Source: Prunella strophiata (taxonomy: Eukaryota > Chordata > Aves > Passeriformes > Prunellidae). Taken from it: DNA of 64,000 nt. Location of the stretch: assembly GCA_036583965.1 (NCBI GenBank), contig JAZBQD010000019.1, positions 2,781,006 through 2,845,005 on the forward strand, in the 5' to 3' direction. Below are positions 33,713-45,075 of this stretch, in pieces. The first letter of the stretch is position 1; every line of letters starts with the position of its first letter. The position numbers and the translations under genes were made by a program. The notes below the pieces were generated by a model. The model was not told the DNA's origin, did not search any database, and saw only the letters and a list, made by a program, of their open reading frames with translations.

Positions 33713-34628
33713 CTATTCATTTGAATCTGCCTGGCCATTTGCTTTTTCATTTCTTTCAGTGGTTCTGCGCATTTGCTCCATGTCTTTGTATCTCTTCTTG
33801 AGGAGCCGCCTTCTGCGCTCCATTTCCATCTTCCTCCTTCTGGCCTCTCCTTCAGCTCGCAGGGCCGCTGCTCTCTGCCTCGTGGCTGCCCTTCTGTGCC
33901 TGAGCCACCTCCCCAAAGGCAGTGACTGAGCAATGCCCCAGAACTGCTGCAGCTGCTGCAAGGCAGCCAGGAGCCGGGGTCCCCAGCCAGGCTCAGGGGG
34001 CTCTGGGGGGGCTGTTTCAGCTCCTCCTCCACACAGGTGCTGCACATCCTCATTGTTAGGAAAATTAATCCACAAAGATCGGAGGTTTATGCCCAAAAAG
34101 GAGACAGAGGAGTCCTTTTACTTTATTCGAATAAAGGGAGAGGCCATGGGGCATTCCCCTGGGGTCTCTCAGATTTTTGGAGGACGCAGCCTCCTTTTTA
34201 TCCCAATTTCCCATCTGCATTTCCCTCTCTCTTTCCCCATTTCTGAGGTACTTGAGAGGTACAGACTTCCCGATGCACCTGATACAGAAGATTTCCCTCT
34301 AATGTATAATCCTTTTAATTTTTGATTCTTACAGAACTTAGGGATTATCATTCCTATTGTTCCTTTCATTTTACAATGTCTAATTTCATTTATCAGCAAA
34401 CCTAGAGTTTATTTGTAAAAGCAAATATCTCTTCCCATTCATCAATCAGTGGAATCCTTCCCATTGTTTCGTTTATCTCCCAGTGCTAATTTTATCTACC
34501 AGCAGACCCACAGCTTGTTTGTAAAGGCACCTCCACTATTCCTCTCACTCATGAAATCTGCTCTCCACGCACTGTGGGAAGGGGAAGATGAGCAGCACAA
34601 CCAGGACAAGGACTGATCTGTCCGCCAT
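33713..34628 (-). pseudogene. Unidentified signal-peptide gene disrupted by a solo LTR
   Basis: Minus strand. The ATG at 34628-34626 (ACCATGG context) lies 3 nt after a CTGCAG splice acceptor. Codons 1-27 encode a signal-peptide-like start: MADR, a hydrophobic run of about 14 residues (VLVLVVLLIF...), then PQC. A 494-bp LTR (34054-34547) follows. Its first bases give an immediate TGA stop. Beyond the LTR, after one copy of the 5-bp duplication, the same frame resumes at 34048 and runs 111 codons to TAG at 33715-33713. The ancestral frame is thus 138 codons with no other lesion. In the ancestral frame, a Pro/Glu-rich stretch spans about residues 41-47, a Gln/Leu helix about 53-66, and a strongly basic, heptad-like Arg/Lys/Glu region about 74-125. 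I do not recognise the family. Possible alternatives are that the locus was already a pseudogene, or that the real exon continues with splicing. The allele as sequenced can make only a 27-residue peptide unless translation restarts or the LTR is spliced out. Confidence 0.65.
34054..34547 (-). mobile_element. Solo LTR, family A (copy 2)
   Basis: A 494-bp TG...CA element, near-identical to 15306-15802. On the minus strand it has TATA-like GGGATAAAAAGGAGG (34190-34204) and AATAAA (34122-34127). A perfect 5-bp duplication, CTCAT, lies at 34049-34053 and 34548-34552. It has the same orientation as the gene it interrupts, so it could supply a stop codon, a polyadenylation signal and a promoter. No internal retroviral sequence remains. 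Confidence 0.95.
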
Positions 34629-34631
34629 GGT

Positions 34632-34891
34632 CTGCAGGAGGAGAGAGACAAGGGTCTCACTGGAGCTGCCAAAGGAGCTTGTGGGGGCGCAGGGCTGTGA
34701 GGGCAGGAAGCAGAGGGCCCCAGACAGCTGGCAGGCAGCAGGGCCTGTCCCAGTGGGCAGCAGCAGCCCCGTGCCCTGGCCAAGGCACTGGCCCAGGGGC
34801 TGGCCCTGGATGCAGGGGGACAATGCAGGCCCGGGTGTGGCACTTGTGCCCCGGCCCTGGCCCGGCTCAGCCCCGCCATGTGTGCACTCAC
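34632..34891 (-). other. Predicted intron of the disrupted gene
   Basis: On the minus strand the donor GGCG|GTGAGTG lies at 34891. The acceptor, a CT-rich tract then CTGCAG, ends at 34632. This gives a 260-bp GC-rich intron placing a non-coding exon just upstream of the ATG exon. Confidence 0.55.
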
Positions 34892-34911
34892 CGCCTGCCC
34901 GGGCTGTGCTG

Positions 34912-35176
34912 GGCCAGCGTTACCTGCGGGGCCTTTTCCAGCTGTCCCCATTGTGACACGCTCCCCCTGATGTCACACCTGCCAGAGGCATCACAGCCCG
35001 GCCAGTGTTACCTGCAGGGGCCTTTTCCAGCTGTCCCCATTGTGACACGCTCCCCCTGATGTCACACCTGCCAGAGGCATCACAGCCGGGCCAGCGTTGC
35101 CTGCGGGGCCTTTTCCAGCTGTCCCCATTGTGACACGCTCCCCCTGATGTCACACCTGCCAGAGGCATCACAGCTG
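34912..35176. repeat. 88-bp tandem repeat, three units, upstream of the disrupted gene
   Basis: Units 34912-34999, 35000-35088 and 35089-35176 differ by only a few bases. Read toward the gene, each has CAGGTGTGACATCA (E-box, T-box-like AGGTGTGA and CRE-like TGACATCA overlapping), CAGCTG and CAGGTAACG, a donor-like site. The position just upstream of the predicted first exon suggests promoter or first-exon sequence that has been multiplied. Confidence 0.9.
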
Positions 35177-36099
35177 GGCCAGCCCCGCCCTTGGTCCCCA
35201 CCCCAGCTCAGGGGCTCCCAGTGGGCCCAGCAATGAAAGCCCCAGCACCCACCAAGTGCAGCCCCTCTGGGAGGGAATGGGCCCCAGGGGCTCCCTGCAC
35301 AAAGCAGGCAGAAACCCCCACTGATAAGTTTTCAAGGAGAAAAATTTTAATCAATAATGTTGAATATGATACATACTATCAACTATGAAAACACCAGAGG
35401 TGCTTTTGTAATGGGACTTGTTCTTCTATGAGTAGGATTGGGTGAGGGTTGCTCAGTTTTTCCTGCTTAACTATTCCTGGATGCAGTCCTTCCATGACCT
35501 CTGTGAAACCTTCTCAATATCAGACATCAGAAGTAAAGAACTGTAACCAAACCACTTCTAGTCCCCTTCAGATAAAGCAGCTGCAGAGGGGCAATTCTGG
35601 CAGAGAATTTGAGCTGCTTTGGACAAGAGTTGTACCGCTGTGTTAGCAGGGACTGGCTGCTTATGTTGTTCTTTGGCTGAACAGACTCTTCATTGCATTC
35701 CCACTGAACACATGGAGGTCACAACAGCAGTGCCTCTTGCCTGTTCCCTGCCCAGCCAGACCTTCCAGCCCAGGTGAAATGCCCAGCATGGCCCCTGAGT
35801 ACAAAGGGATTGCAGAGCAAAAAGCATCTGTGCAGCTGCCATGGTCTTCAGTGGCTGCTGCACTGGGGAGGGCACTGAGAGGAGGCTGCTGCTGCTCTTG
35901 TCAGAGCGCTGCTGTGCAGGGATGTCCCTTGCCCTGCTGAGTCCCACTTCTGCCCATCTTTTTGCCTGGGGTCTGAGGTCAGGTGGATGCCATCTGCTCC
36001 CAGTCCAGCTGCTCCTTGGTAGATGCACAGACATGGAATCCAAAACCTTGAGCATCCCATGAGCAGCCAAGCATTCAGCTGTTCAGTTTGTCCCCATGT
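35177..36099. other. No gene seen
   Basis: No recognisable transposon or exon. Confidence 0.4.
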
Positions 36100-36102
36100 C
36101 AG

Positions 36103-36163
36103 GGGTTGGAATGAGATGGTTTTTAAGATTCCTTCTGACCCAAACCATTCCAGGATTCTATGG
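36103..36163 (+). mobile_element. CR1 3' tail fragment
   Basis: About 60 bp: GGGGTTGGAATGAGATGG, 'ccttctgacccaaaccattc', AGGATTCTATGG. Confidence 0.75.
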
Positions 36164-37214
36164 TTTCCCTATGTCTGACTTTGGTCTCCTCAAAATACCT
36201 TCTATCTCCTCTCTTCCCCCCACCTGTGGAGAATGCATTCTGATGCTGCTGGTGGTGTTGGGACAGGTTGGTGGATACCCTTCCTGCCATCCCATGGGTG
36301 TAAGCATGATTCCTCTCTGAAGTCTTGTCCCTGAATCAGTGCCTTCAAATAACAGTTATCTCCCCTCCTTCCTTTTCCATTCAGCACTTGAGTAGACACA
36401 ACATTTTGCATCGTTCTCCACAGAACAGCACAGGTCCCAGTTCCCATATTGTGGAGCTCTCTGCCATAAATCAGCCTGATAGGTTTATTCTCTACGTAAT
36501 GGGAAATTATGACAAATGCAGCTGTATAATCTAGTTAGTAACTCACCATAATGACTGCTTCTGGGGTGATTTATGGGTTTTGTCATATGTGAGCTTTCAG
36601 AACTTTAGAGATTACATTTTTCACACTTTTTTGTTGGAATCTCAGTTTATTAGACTTTACTGCAGCATTAATCACTTGCAGTACAACCCTGGACTTCACA
36701 AATGTATCACATCAGCATGAAAAAGGCAGAGAAAACAAGAACTGTTGTGAATTAATGAGCCGGGTAACACATGTCTCACAACCAGTGATGAAACAACCTG
36801 TGTTCTTCTTCAAGCTGCAACAGAAAGTCCCAAAGTCTGGCTATTTAATTTTTTCACAAAACACAGGCAGCAGCAGCAAAGAACTGAAACAACACAGCCA
36901 GGCTTGAAACCTGAAAGCTCTGAAAGGCTGAGTGTATCCTAGTTAATGGTGAAATGATGTGTGAATCTGTCCTAGATGTTCAAATAAAGAAGATTGATTC
37001 ACAGTTATAATATGGCTTATAAGCAAAACACTGGGATTATATAGGAGAAATGCATGTGTCATGAAACAACCAATAAATCAGAGAGACAGTTCCAAGCTCT
37101 ACTGTGAAGGTCTGGGAAATGTTCAGAGTTGCCATCTATGGAGTTTGGTGCAGGATAAACTGGAACAAAAGGCCATCATTACACAAATTGCTTTGGTTTG
37201 GGCTGGTTTGTTGT
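36164..37214. other. No gene seen
   Basis: Low-repeat AT-leaning DNA (36540-37000 is especially free of repeats). No exon assigned. Confidence 0.4.
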
Positions 37215-37248
37215 TTTGTTGTTGTTGTTGTTGTTGTTGTTGTTTTGT
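37207..37248. repeat. (GTT)n microsatellite
   Basis: About 9 GTT units bordered by GTTTT. Confidence 0.93.
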
Positions 37249-37433
37249 CAGATAATGTTTTATAATACTTAAATATGTTGAAAGGGTCACCGTGATCCAT
37301 CAGACACAAGCAGGGGGGCTGGGGTTCAGGTAACATGTTCCTTGCACTGGGAGGGTGGACAAAGGGAAGACTTGTTTTGGGGTAAATCAGCATGGATCAG
37401 GGAGGTGGCTCAAACCTGGGCTGGCCAAAGCCT

Positions 37434-37565
37434 TAGAATCACAAAATGTCCTGGGTTGGAAAGGACCCACAAGGATCATCAAGTCCAGCTCCTGCCCCTG
37501 TAGAGAATTCCCCAAGAATCCCACCCTGTGCCTTGGCACGTGCTGGTGGGCAGGAGCACAGAGCT
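37434..37565 (-). mobile_element. CR1 fragment
   Basis: Minus-strand CR1 3' end: AATCACAAAATGTCCTGGGT, 'aggatcatcaagtccagctc'. Confidence 0.8.
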
Positions 37566-40209
37566 GGCTGTGGTTTTGGGTGGATGGGTAAGATGATCTG
37601 CAGGTGGTGAGGAGCATCCCTGCTCCCTGAGCTCCTGGAGAGCTGCAGACACTGATAACTGGTAAGGACACCTGCCAGGGGCATGGCTTGGGGCTGGTGA
37701 TCTGGTGTCTCCTTTCTGCTGCTGCTTTCTGCTAAAGATAACAGCCTGTTACCAAGGTCTTGTTGCTGAGGTGATAAATAGCTGGCGAGATTCCCTCCCT
37801 CTTTTTGTCTGCACAACTTGTTATGCTCAGCACCAGGAAGGACTGGGCCAGAATGGAGGCATTTGGGGTCACAGTGCTGAGGCTGAGATGGACAGCCAGG
37901 CACAACAGCTCCTCCTGGCTGAGGCAAAAATCAGCCCTGTGCTGGCCAGGCCAATGATCCATAGTTATGGATCCATAGTTATGGTGGTGTTGGGTATTCA
38001 CTGGAGAAGAGGAGGTGCAAAATGAAGCTCCAAGAGCTGGTTGGTATCCTGGAAGCTGGTCAGACCCCACCTGACCACGGTGGTTGTTTGGCCAGCTGAG
38101 GTGATGGAATTTGTTGGGCTATGCAAGGACAGCTGTCAGTGGAAACAGGAAGCACTTTCAGGGGGGATGAAATACAGCCTCATAGTAGAAACAGCTGGGC
38201 TGAACACTCTTTATTCCAGCTATGAATCTTTGCTCTCAGGAGCAACAGATTCCACCTTTCATTAAACCACAATTTGTTTATTATTATTATTATTATGAAC
38301 ATAAAGGACCTTTTTTATTTTATTAGCATTTTTAAACCATCTTGTTTAGGTAGTGCAGGACACCCATTGCATGAGAAGCATGAAACATTAGATGTTACCA
38401 AAGTGTGGCACCTACAATGAGATGTAAATGCTGAATCTCTCTTTGGAGATGTGGGAGTCACAGGCTCAGGTTCTTTAGTGACCAGCAGGAGATGGGAGAC
38501 AGGCATTGCACAGACACAGAAGGTGACAGATGTCATGGCCAGAGCTTCCCTGTTGGGTAAAAGCAACTCTGCTTGTACATGTTTTGATTTTAAAAGCACA
38601 AAATAAGGCAAAGCCTTATTATGCTCCTGTGTTTTCTACCTTTGGCTTGATACAGGCTGGGACAGACTGGTTCCATGAGTATGTTGCACCCATTCCGGAC
38701 TCCAGGCACCAATGTTGGTCCTCAGCAGATAAAACTGCTTTGTAGGAGGCATCACCACCTCAAATGGAATTTGGAGCAGAAGTGTTTGGTTTTGAGGTCT
38801 GGGCAGAGACAGCCCTGCTGGGAAGCCCAGGACTGGAGGCAGGGCTGGGAGAATCACCTGTGTCCTGCTGGGAAAATGTGGTGGCAAGAAGGTGAAGGCA
38901 AGTATGGAAACAAATCCAGTTTTGGGGAGCATTTTGGTCATTTGGATTGAGGTGGTCAATATAGAAAAAGTGGAGACCTCAGAGGATAAACCCCATCATC
39001 AGGTTACCCCTGCCATCCTCTGCAGGTCCTGGATGATGTCAGTGGAATTTCTGTGGAAACCCAGGGATGAAGCAAGCAAGAAGGGACTACAAAACTGCAG
39101 GTGCTCTCTCCAGTATCACCCTGAGCCCAGGGGACCAGGGTGCCCCAGCAAAGCCTCACCTGTGCCTGCTCCTGTGCACAGCCAGAGGCAGGGGCTGGAC
39201 AAGGTCTTGCACCAGCTCAGCCCAGCTCTGTTTAACCCAGCTGTACCTGGCCAAGAACAGGGTCCAACCCCAGGCTCAGCCTGTGTGATGTGAGAGATTT
39301 AACCTTGATCATCACAAACACACTCTATGCTTTACATGCAGAAATGACCTATGGATGGAGGATGAAAGACACAGGACATGGGAGAAAACCCAAAAAATCC
39401 ACCATGCAGCACGAGACCTTTAGGTCTAAGCAGTGTGGCAAGGGACAAATCCAGCTCAGAGCTTCTCAGTCTGTGCCTGTTGGTCTTCAGGAGGAGAGTC
39501 AGGGTGAGGAAGGGGAGTGGGAGAAGATCTTCATGTGCTGCCTTGGTGGCTGCTGGTGCAGGAAGTGATGGATGCTCATTCCCAGCCCTCCCTCAGTGGT
39601 AGGAACCCAGCAGTGCTCCAGCACTCCAGCACAGGCAGGGAGGCCCTGGCTGCTTTGGGCAGCTGCCTGATTTCCCTGTGCCTTGAGCCGTCCCGGCTGG
39701 ATGCTCTCAGCTCTGACATGGTCTGGAGGAGAGAAAACAAGAGACATTCCTGCCGTGTGAGGGGAGCACAGGGAGCAGAGCTGTCCCACGGCGCCGTACT
39801 GTCACGTCCCGCTGATCCTGCCTGCAGCAAAGAGGCTGCAACCCAAAAACAGCCCCTCACACATGAAAGGAATAGATGGGAAGGCCTACGTGCACCCACA
39901 CCTCTGTGTCCTCTGCTGTGTCCCAGCAGAGGAGCTCAGCATCAGGAAAGGGGTGCTCCCTGTGGCCTCCCAGGAACGGGGTGGATGTGGCAAGGCTGCT
40001 GCAAAGATGCCAACCTGGCCTGGTCCTGCATCTACCCACTGTATGTCCCAGCTCCTGCCCTGCAGCACCACATGCATCTCCCATCTTCCACCACCTCTGG
40101 GGCCTGTCCCCGTCATCTCAGAGAGCTTCTCCTCCTGGAAGGTGTTTCTAGTAAGTCCCGTGTGATGTTTTACCCATATTTTTGGCTTCACACTGACAGA
40201 GGGCAGGGT
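37566..40209. other. No gene seen
   Basis: 2.6 kb without an assignable gene. A 14-bp duplication (ATCCATAGTTATGG) lies at 37957-37983 and a TTA run at 38279-38296. Confidence 0.4.
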
Positions 40210-40422
40210 TAGATTAGATTTGAGGAAGAAATCCTTCTCTGTGAGGGTGGGGAGGCCCTGGCACAGGGTGCCCTAGAGAAGCTGTGGCTGCCCCATCCCT
40301 GGAAAGTGCTTCAGGCCAGGTTGGATAGGGCTTGGAGCCTGGTCTATTGGAAGGTGTCCCTGCCCATGGTAAGGGGTTGAAACGAGATGATCCTACCAAC
40401 TCAAATCATTCCATGATTATGA
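40210..40422 (+). mobile_element. CR1 fragment
   Basis: Plus-strand CR1 3' end from TTAGATTAGATTTGAGGAAG through 'ggggaggccctggcacaggg' to ATCATTCCATGATTATG. Confidence 0.87.
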
Positions 40423-41589
40423 TCTTAAGATTTTATGAATTTCTATCATAGGCAGAGAGCAAAATGTCCCCATTAGGCTTGCTGGCATCTTCCTGTTGCT
40501 GTGCTGAAAGCTTGTTCCTGCTCTGCTTCTTCCCTTCATCTTCCTTGGAGGAAAAATGTCTTTTTATTTCCTGCTGGAGAAAATGGAGACCACTTTTCAC
40601 CCCCAGCCCTGAACACTGGGGACTGAAACATAGGTGGTGGACTAATGCCATTGAAATTTCTTTGTCCCCATGCCTGTATCTCCATGTCTGCTCCCAGCTC
40701 AGGGGTGCTGGGATTTCCTCCTGGGTAGCAGTGCCCAGAGGGTGGAAAATTGGGGATGAATTGTTGCAAAGGCTCCATTTGCAGCTCAAGTTGATGGCTC
40801 TGCTCTGAGGTCAAGGACCTGCTGCTTTTGCCAGCAAAAAGAGCCCAGATGTTTTTCAATTTACACAGGCGAGCTCGCAGGTTAGCACTGTCATGCTGCA
40901 CGTTTGGGAAGGACCCCTTCTTCTCCAAGTCCCTGGCATAAAATACACTCTGTGAAACAGGAGGTCAGAGTGCTGAAGTGATTTAAGAGCCTTTGCTCTG
41001 ACTCAAGGATTTTGAAGGGGTCTTCGTGTTTGTTGTGTTTCTGGATTCTAATATCAATGAGAGAATTAAATCATTATATTAAAACATCAAAACACTAATG
41101 CTTTGTTTTCATTGGCATGAACCAAAATGATCTAACTCAAAAGCCATGAAATATCAGTCTTTTTTTTTTTTGCTGATGAATAATAAGATCTCTGGCTGCA
41201 TGTGATAGTAAATTTAATAATGTCAGTGATTTGAAAGGTTTGAGTCCTAAACGTGAAGAAATGTGTTTTACTCCCTCCACCCTCTACCTTTTTTCTCCCT
41301 TCCCCCTGCACTACTGTCAGGAAGTTTTGTGGTAAATAAGCCAAAATGTGTAGATCAGAGCCCATCTCATGTGCCAGGTGAGTGCCAAACTCCACATACC
41401 CAGTGCAAACCTCCATCTCCCAGGTGGTCTGAATTTGCTTATAGCTGGGTCCTGTAAGCAGATTTAATATTTCATAAGCACTGCTCCATCTCATGCCTAT
41501 ATTATTGACACCACATGGAAGTCAGGAAATTGGTTCTTTCTGGGAACAGTTTGCAGAAATATGCAGCCTGTCAGCTCCTTTCTCATGGG
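40423..41589. other. No gene seen
   Basis: Includes a T run at 41160-41171. No assignable exon. Confidence 0.4.
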
Positions 41590-42770
41590 GTGCATTAACA
41601 GAGGGGCTCGCAATTACAAGTAATGAACCTTCTCCAGATGTCTGCAGCGACTCAGCTCCAACTTTATCTTCGACGGACGAGATGGACTTGACAAGATGGA
41701 TTATTTGTGGATATAATGTAACAACTTTGCAAAACGTGGAATTCCCAATTATTGCAAGGCAAGGAGAAGTATTCGGTAGAAGCGAGAACGCCGAGGTTTA
41801 TCCACTGGATAAACAACAGCCCAAAAGGAAAGAAGCTGTGCCATTTCCCCCCTCTTGAAACCACCAGTGTTCCCATGCTGTTTTAATTCTTCCTCTTTAC
41901 GATACCGTTTATGTTACACACATTAAAGTTAAGTCATGTCTTTAATAAGATGGAAACTGGAAGTGAGATTTTGAAGAAAAAGGAGCTCGGAGTCCTAAAT
42001 TTACTCTGCGCTTGGAGGGAACAGAAAAAACAACAGAAAGGATGGGATATACCAAAGAAAGCAATTTTAATTGTCATCTTCCATGGAAAATTGAATCCAG
42101 TCGTTCCCCACTGCTGTGAGTGCCAACGTACTGTGCTATATATGGCTGGGTGCTTATTTTAGCAGTTCAGCTGCACAGAAAAAGTGCAACCAAAGTGAGA
42201 TTTCTCGGGTAAAGTTCTGCCTGAAAATGATGCATGGGGTTTTCTGGGCTGTAAATTTAAAAGCAGGTATTTCAAGGCCTGCACCAGATAACTGGGACAA
42301 ATCTCTTTCACTTTGGGTTTGACTAAGAGCGATAATTTCATGCTAATGCCCTCTTAAGGAATATTTGTCAGGTGTGGATAAAGAGATGCTCAGTTATCTT
42401 TCTTTCAAATCTGAGGTCTCCTGGTACCCGAGTTGTAAGACTGGGGTCTCCTTGGGGAAGTATTTGTAGATCTTCTCGGGCTGAGCTGCAGGTTTGTTTG
42501 ATGTGGATCTTCAAGATAAAATTACTGTGCTCCAGATGTTCCAGTTTAAATGTTTGTACATAGGGATTTCCTTGGTTGTTGAAGAGAGGAGACTCAAAAC
42601 AGACTCGATCATTCATGCATCTATTCCTAGCACATGTTTTGCTATGTTTGAGGAGGCAAATGTCAAGAGGAGCTTTAATAAACAGGCCTTTCTTTCTGAG
42701 GCCTTTCTTTCTCAGAGCACGGTTTGTTTACCAGGTAACGTGCAGAGCAGGCTTCTGCAGTGCTAACAGC
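41590..42770. other. Repeat-free segment, candidate conserved non-coding DNA
   Basis: About 1.2 kb with no transposon fragment or simple repeat. Scattered CpGs are kept in an otherwise AT-balanced context (for example CGACGGACGAG at 41671-41681). A frame covers 41493-41858 but resembles no protein I know. Conservation cannot be judged from one genome. Confidence 0.3.
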
Positions 42771-43854
42771 AAACTGTTGATTTAAACTATCACTCCTCTC
42801 CCACCAGCTCCAAAAATCTTCCTTTCTGGTCAGGATGAGAAAATAAAAGGAGAAATTCTGCTCCCTACCTGTTGCCTGCCAAGAGTGAGATGTGCTCTGC
42901 CTGCATCCCCACTGGCGGCTGTTGCATCTCCTGCAGTGCCTTTTTCCAGATGTGGGAAAGACTGAGCTCTGGGGATGCTGGACCCAGCTCAGCCCCAGGT
43001 GGTGTTGATCCGTGAAACCCTGCTCCCATCCCTGCTGCAATCAGGCTCTTTTGCCCCCTCAGGGTCTCCTGGGGCTCAGGACATTAATGCTTTCTCAACA
43101 AGAAGAACTCACTCAGTATTGTTCCTGCAGGACACAAACTCTGTTGGCACTTGGGAGTTTTGTCCCAATTTAGGAAGGAGCAGAGACCTTTCCCATGTGG
43201 TTTAGTGCCAGGGAGGAGGCAGTGGGCTTGCTTCCCTGCTGTGACTCTTCATGGGTGTCCTCAGCAATTTGGGACAGTAACATGTCTCCAGGCAGCAGCA
43301 AACATCTGTGGAGACAAACGACTTCAAAGGGTGGCTGATAATTATCAAAAGGAAGAGCCAGCTCTTTGTAAATAATAAGAAAAGACAACCCACTGCAGGA
43401 TGGGGTCTATCCTGATGCCAATTTTGGTGGCATTGCATGCAGCAGTGGAGGAGCAGGGCTGGTCCCCTCTTTTGGGTGTCTGCAGAAGTCAGTGTAGGAG
43501 GTTGTGCTGCTTAAGGGGGAGCCAGGGGCTGGCTCAGCAGTTCCTATTCTCATCTGGTCATTTGGGTTGCCCTTAACATCCCAAGCATGGCTTTGTCAGC
43601 CTGAGATGGAGAAGAGAGGTTTAATTCTTCACTTCCACGTATCCACAAGCCCTGGTTTTAACAATAATTCAGAAACTTGCAGAAGAGCAGAAAAATTAAT
43701 TAAACAGTGTGGCAAAGCAGATGCAGAGACAGGGTGGTGGAAAGGAGCCCTGCTCTGAGGCTGGACCAATCCTCTGTGCCCCTCGGCAAGGTGGGGAAGG
43801 GGCTGTAAAGCCCTGCTTGAGCTGAAAGCACGAAGCCACTGCAATTCTCCCCAT
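42771..43854. other. No gene seen
   Basis: No assignable feature. Confidence 0.4.
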
Positions 43855-44165
43855 CTTCCGAGGGAAGAGGGAAGTGAGCGCCGCATGGAATTGCAAAACC
43901 CATCCCCGCAGCACCACACTCCCCTCTCCCTCCTCCTCCATGCCCCGCAAGGTGACAGGGCAAGGTGACCCTGCACCCGACACAGGTGGCGATCTCCAGC
44001 CGGAGCATCTGCGGCTCAGGCTGCCTCTTTGCGGGCACCTCATCGCTCTCCATCCATGGTGGTGGGCTGGGACGAGCCTGCGGCCGCTCAGCTCAGCATC
44101 TGCGACAGGAGCAGCGCTGCGAGCGGGCGGCATCGGCGGATGCTCCCCGAGCGGCTCGAGGTGTT
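43855..44165. promoter_or_regulatory. Small CpG-rich patch
   Basis: About 310 bp with many CpGs, including a GCGGCCGC site near 44090, and GC well above its flanks. It may be a CpG island of an unannotated promoter or a GC-rich exon. Several frames are open but none looks like a known protein. Confidence 0.45.
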
Positions 44166-44449
44166 TGTAGTGAGAAAGGAATGTTCTTCCTGTCCCGCCC
44201 CATCCCCTTTCAAAGCCCTGCGTTTCCCAGCCAGCCATATGATTCCCTTCCCGATGTGTTCTTCCCTTCAGCTGTATGTCACAGTTTTACGGGTTTCTCT
44301 AGCCTGTGGTAACATAGGCAGTGTTTATGTTGTCTTTGGGGAAACATTTCCCTGCAGGACTCACTGGAGGAGAGCTCATCTCCTTGCCCAAGTGAGGGAT
44401 GCACCTGCAAAGTGCATGCAGACACCTCTGTGAATTTTTTGGATACAGC

Positions 44450-44607
44450 TCTTGAAAGAGGTTGCCCAGAAAAGCTGTGGCTGTCCCTGGGAGTGTCCAA
44501 GGCCAGGTTGGACAGGGCTTGGAGCAGCCTGGGATAGTGGAAGGTGGTGGAATGAGATGATCTTTAAGGTCCCTTCTCACCCAAACCATTCTGGGACTCT
44601 GTGATTT
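44450..44607 (+). mobile_element. CR1 fragment
   Basis: Plus-strand CR1 3' end: 'gaggttgcccagaaaagctg', 'gatgatctttaaggtccctt', ACTCTGTGATTTG terminus. A part of the usual 'gtccctgcc' segment is missing. Confidence 0.87.
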
Positions 44608-45074
44608 GTCCCTGCTTGGGCATGTCCATGTGGGCACCTGAGACCTGGGCTTTCATTCCACCCTTTCCCACTGGAGTGGCAGGAAATGTGCTGGCTTGGT
44701 GGTCTTTTGAGTGCTGCTGGAATCCAGACACAGCAGCCCTCACCCTGAAGAAAGGCAAGGCTGTTCCATTTTCTTGTTGCTGCTGCCAGATTTTGGACCT
44801 TCATTCTCTGCAGCCAAAAGAAGAAACACTTCACCCACTGAGTGGCCAGCATGGAGGGAAGCAGAGCAGCTGTGTGCTGGAGCCTGTCCTCTGCAAGGTG
44901 ACACACTGTGCAGGGTGACAGCCCTGTCCCAGTCCTCATGAGCCAGTCCCTGGAGAGCTGCTCTGGGATTGCCACAAGCTCCTGGAGTTTGGTCCATGTT
45001 TGTTGCAGTGATATGGATGTCAAATCCTGCCTGGCTAGATGATGGCTTAATAAACTGAGGACCTAAGAAGAACT
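44608..45074. other. No gene seen
   Basis: No assignable feature. Confidence 0.4.
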
Positions 45075-45075
45075 A

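Noticed and set aside
33391..34053. A 220-codon alternative frame in the disrupted gene
   Set aside because: It starts at the target duplication itself and is out of frame with the signal-peptide exon. The frame that joins across the LTR site is the better candidate, though the alternative cannot be excluded.
15306..34547. One large provirus bounded by the two family A LTRs
   Set aside because: Each LTR has its own different target duplication. The intervening 18 kb holds CR1, other LTRs and a host-like gene, with no viral genes seen.
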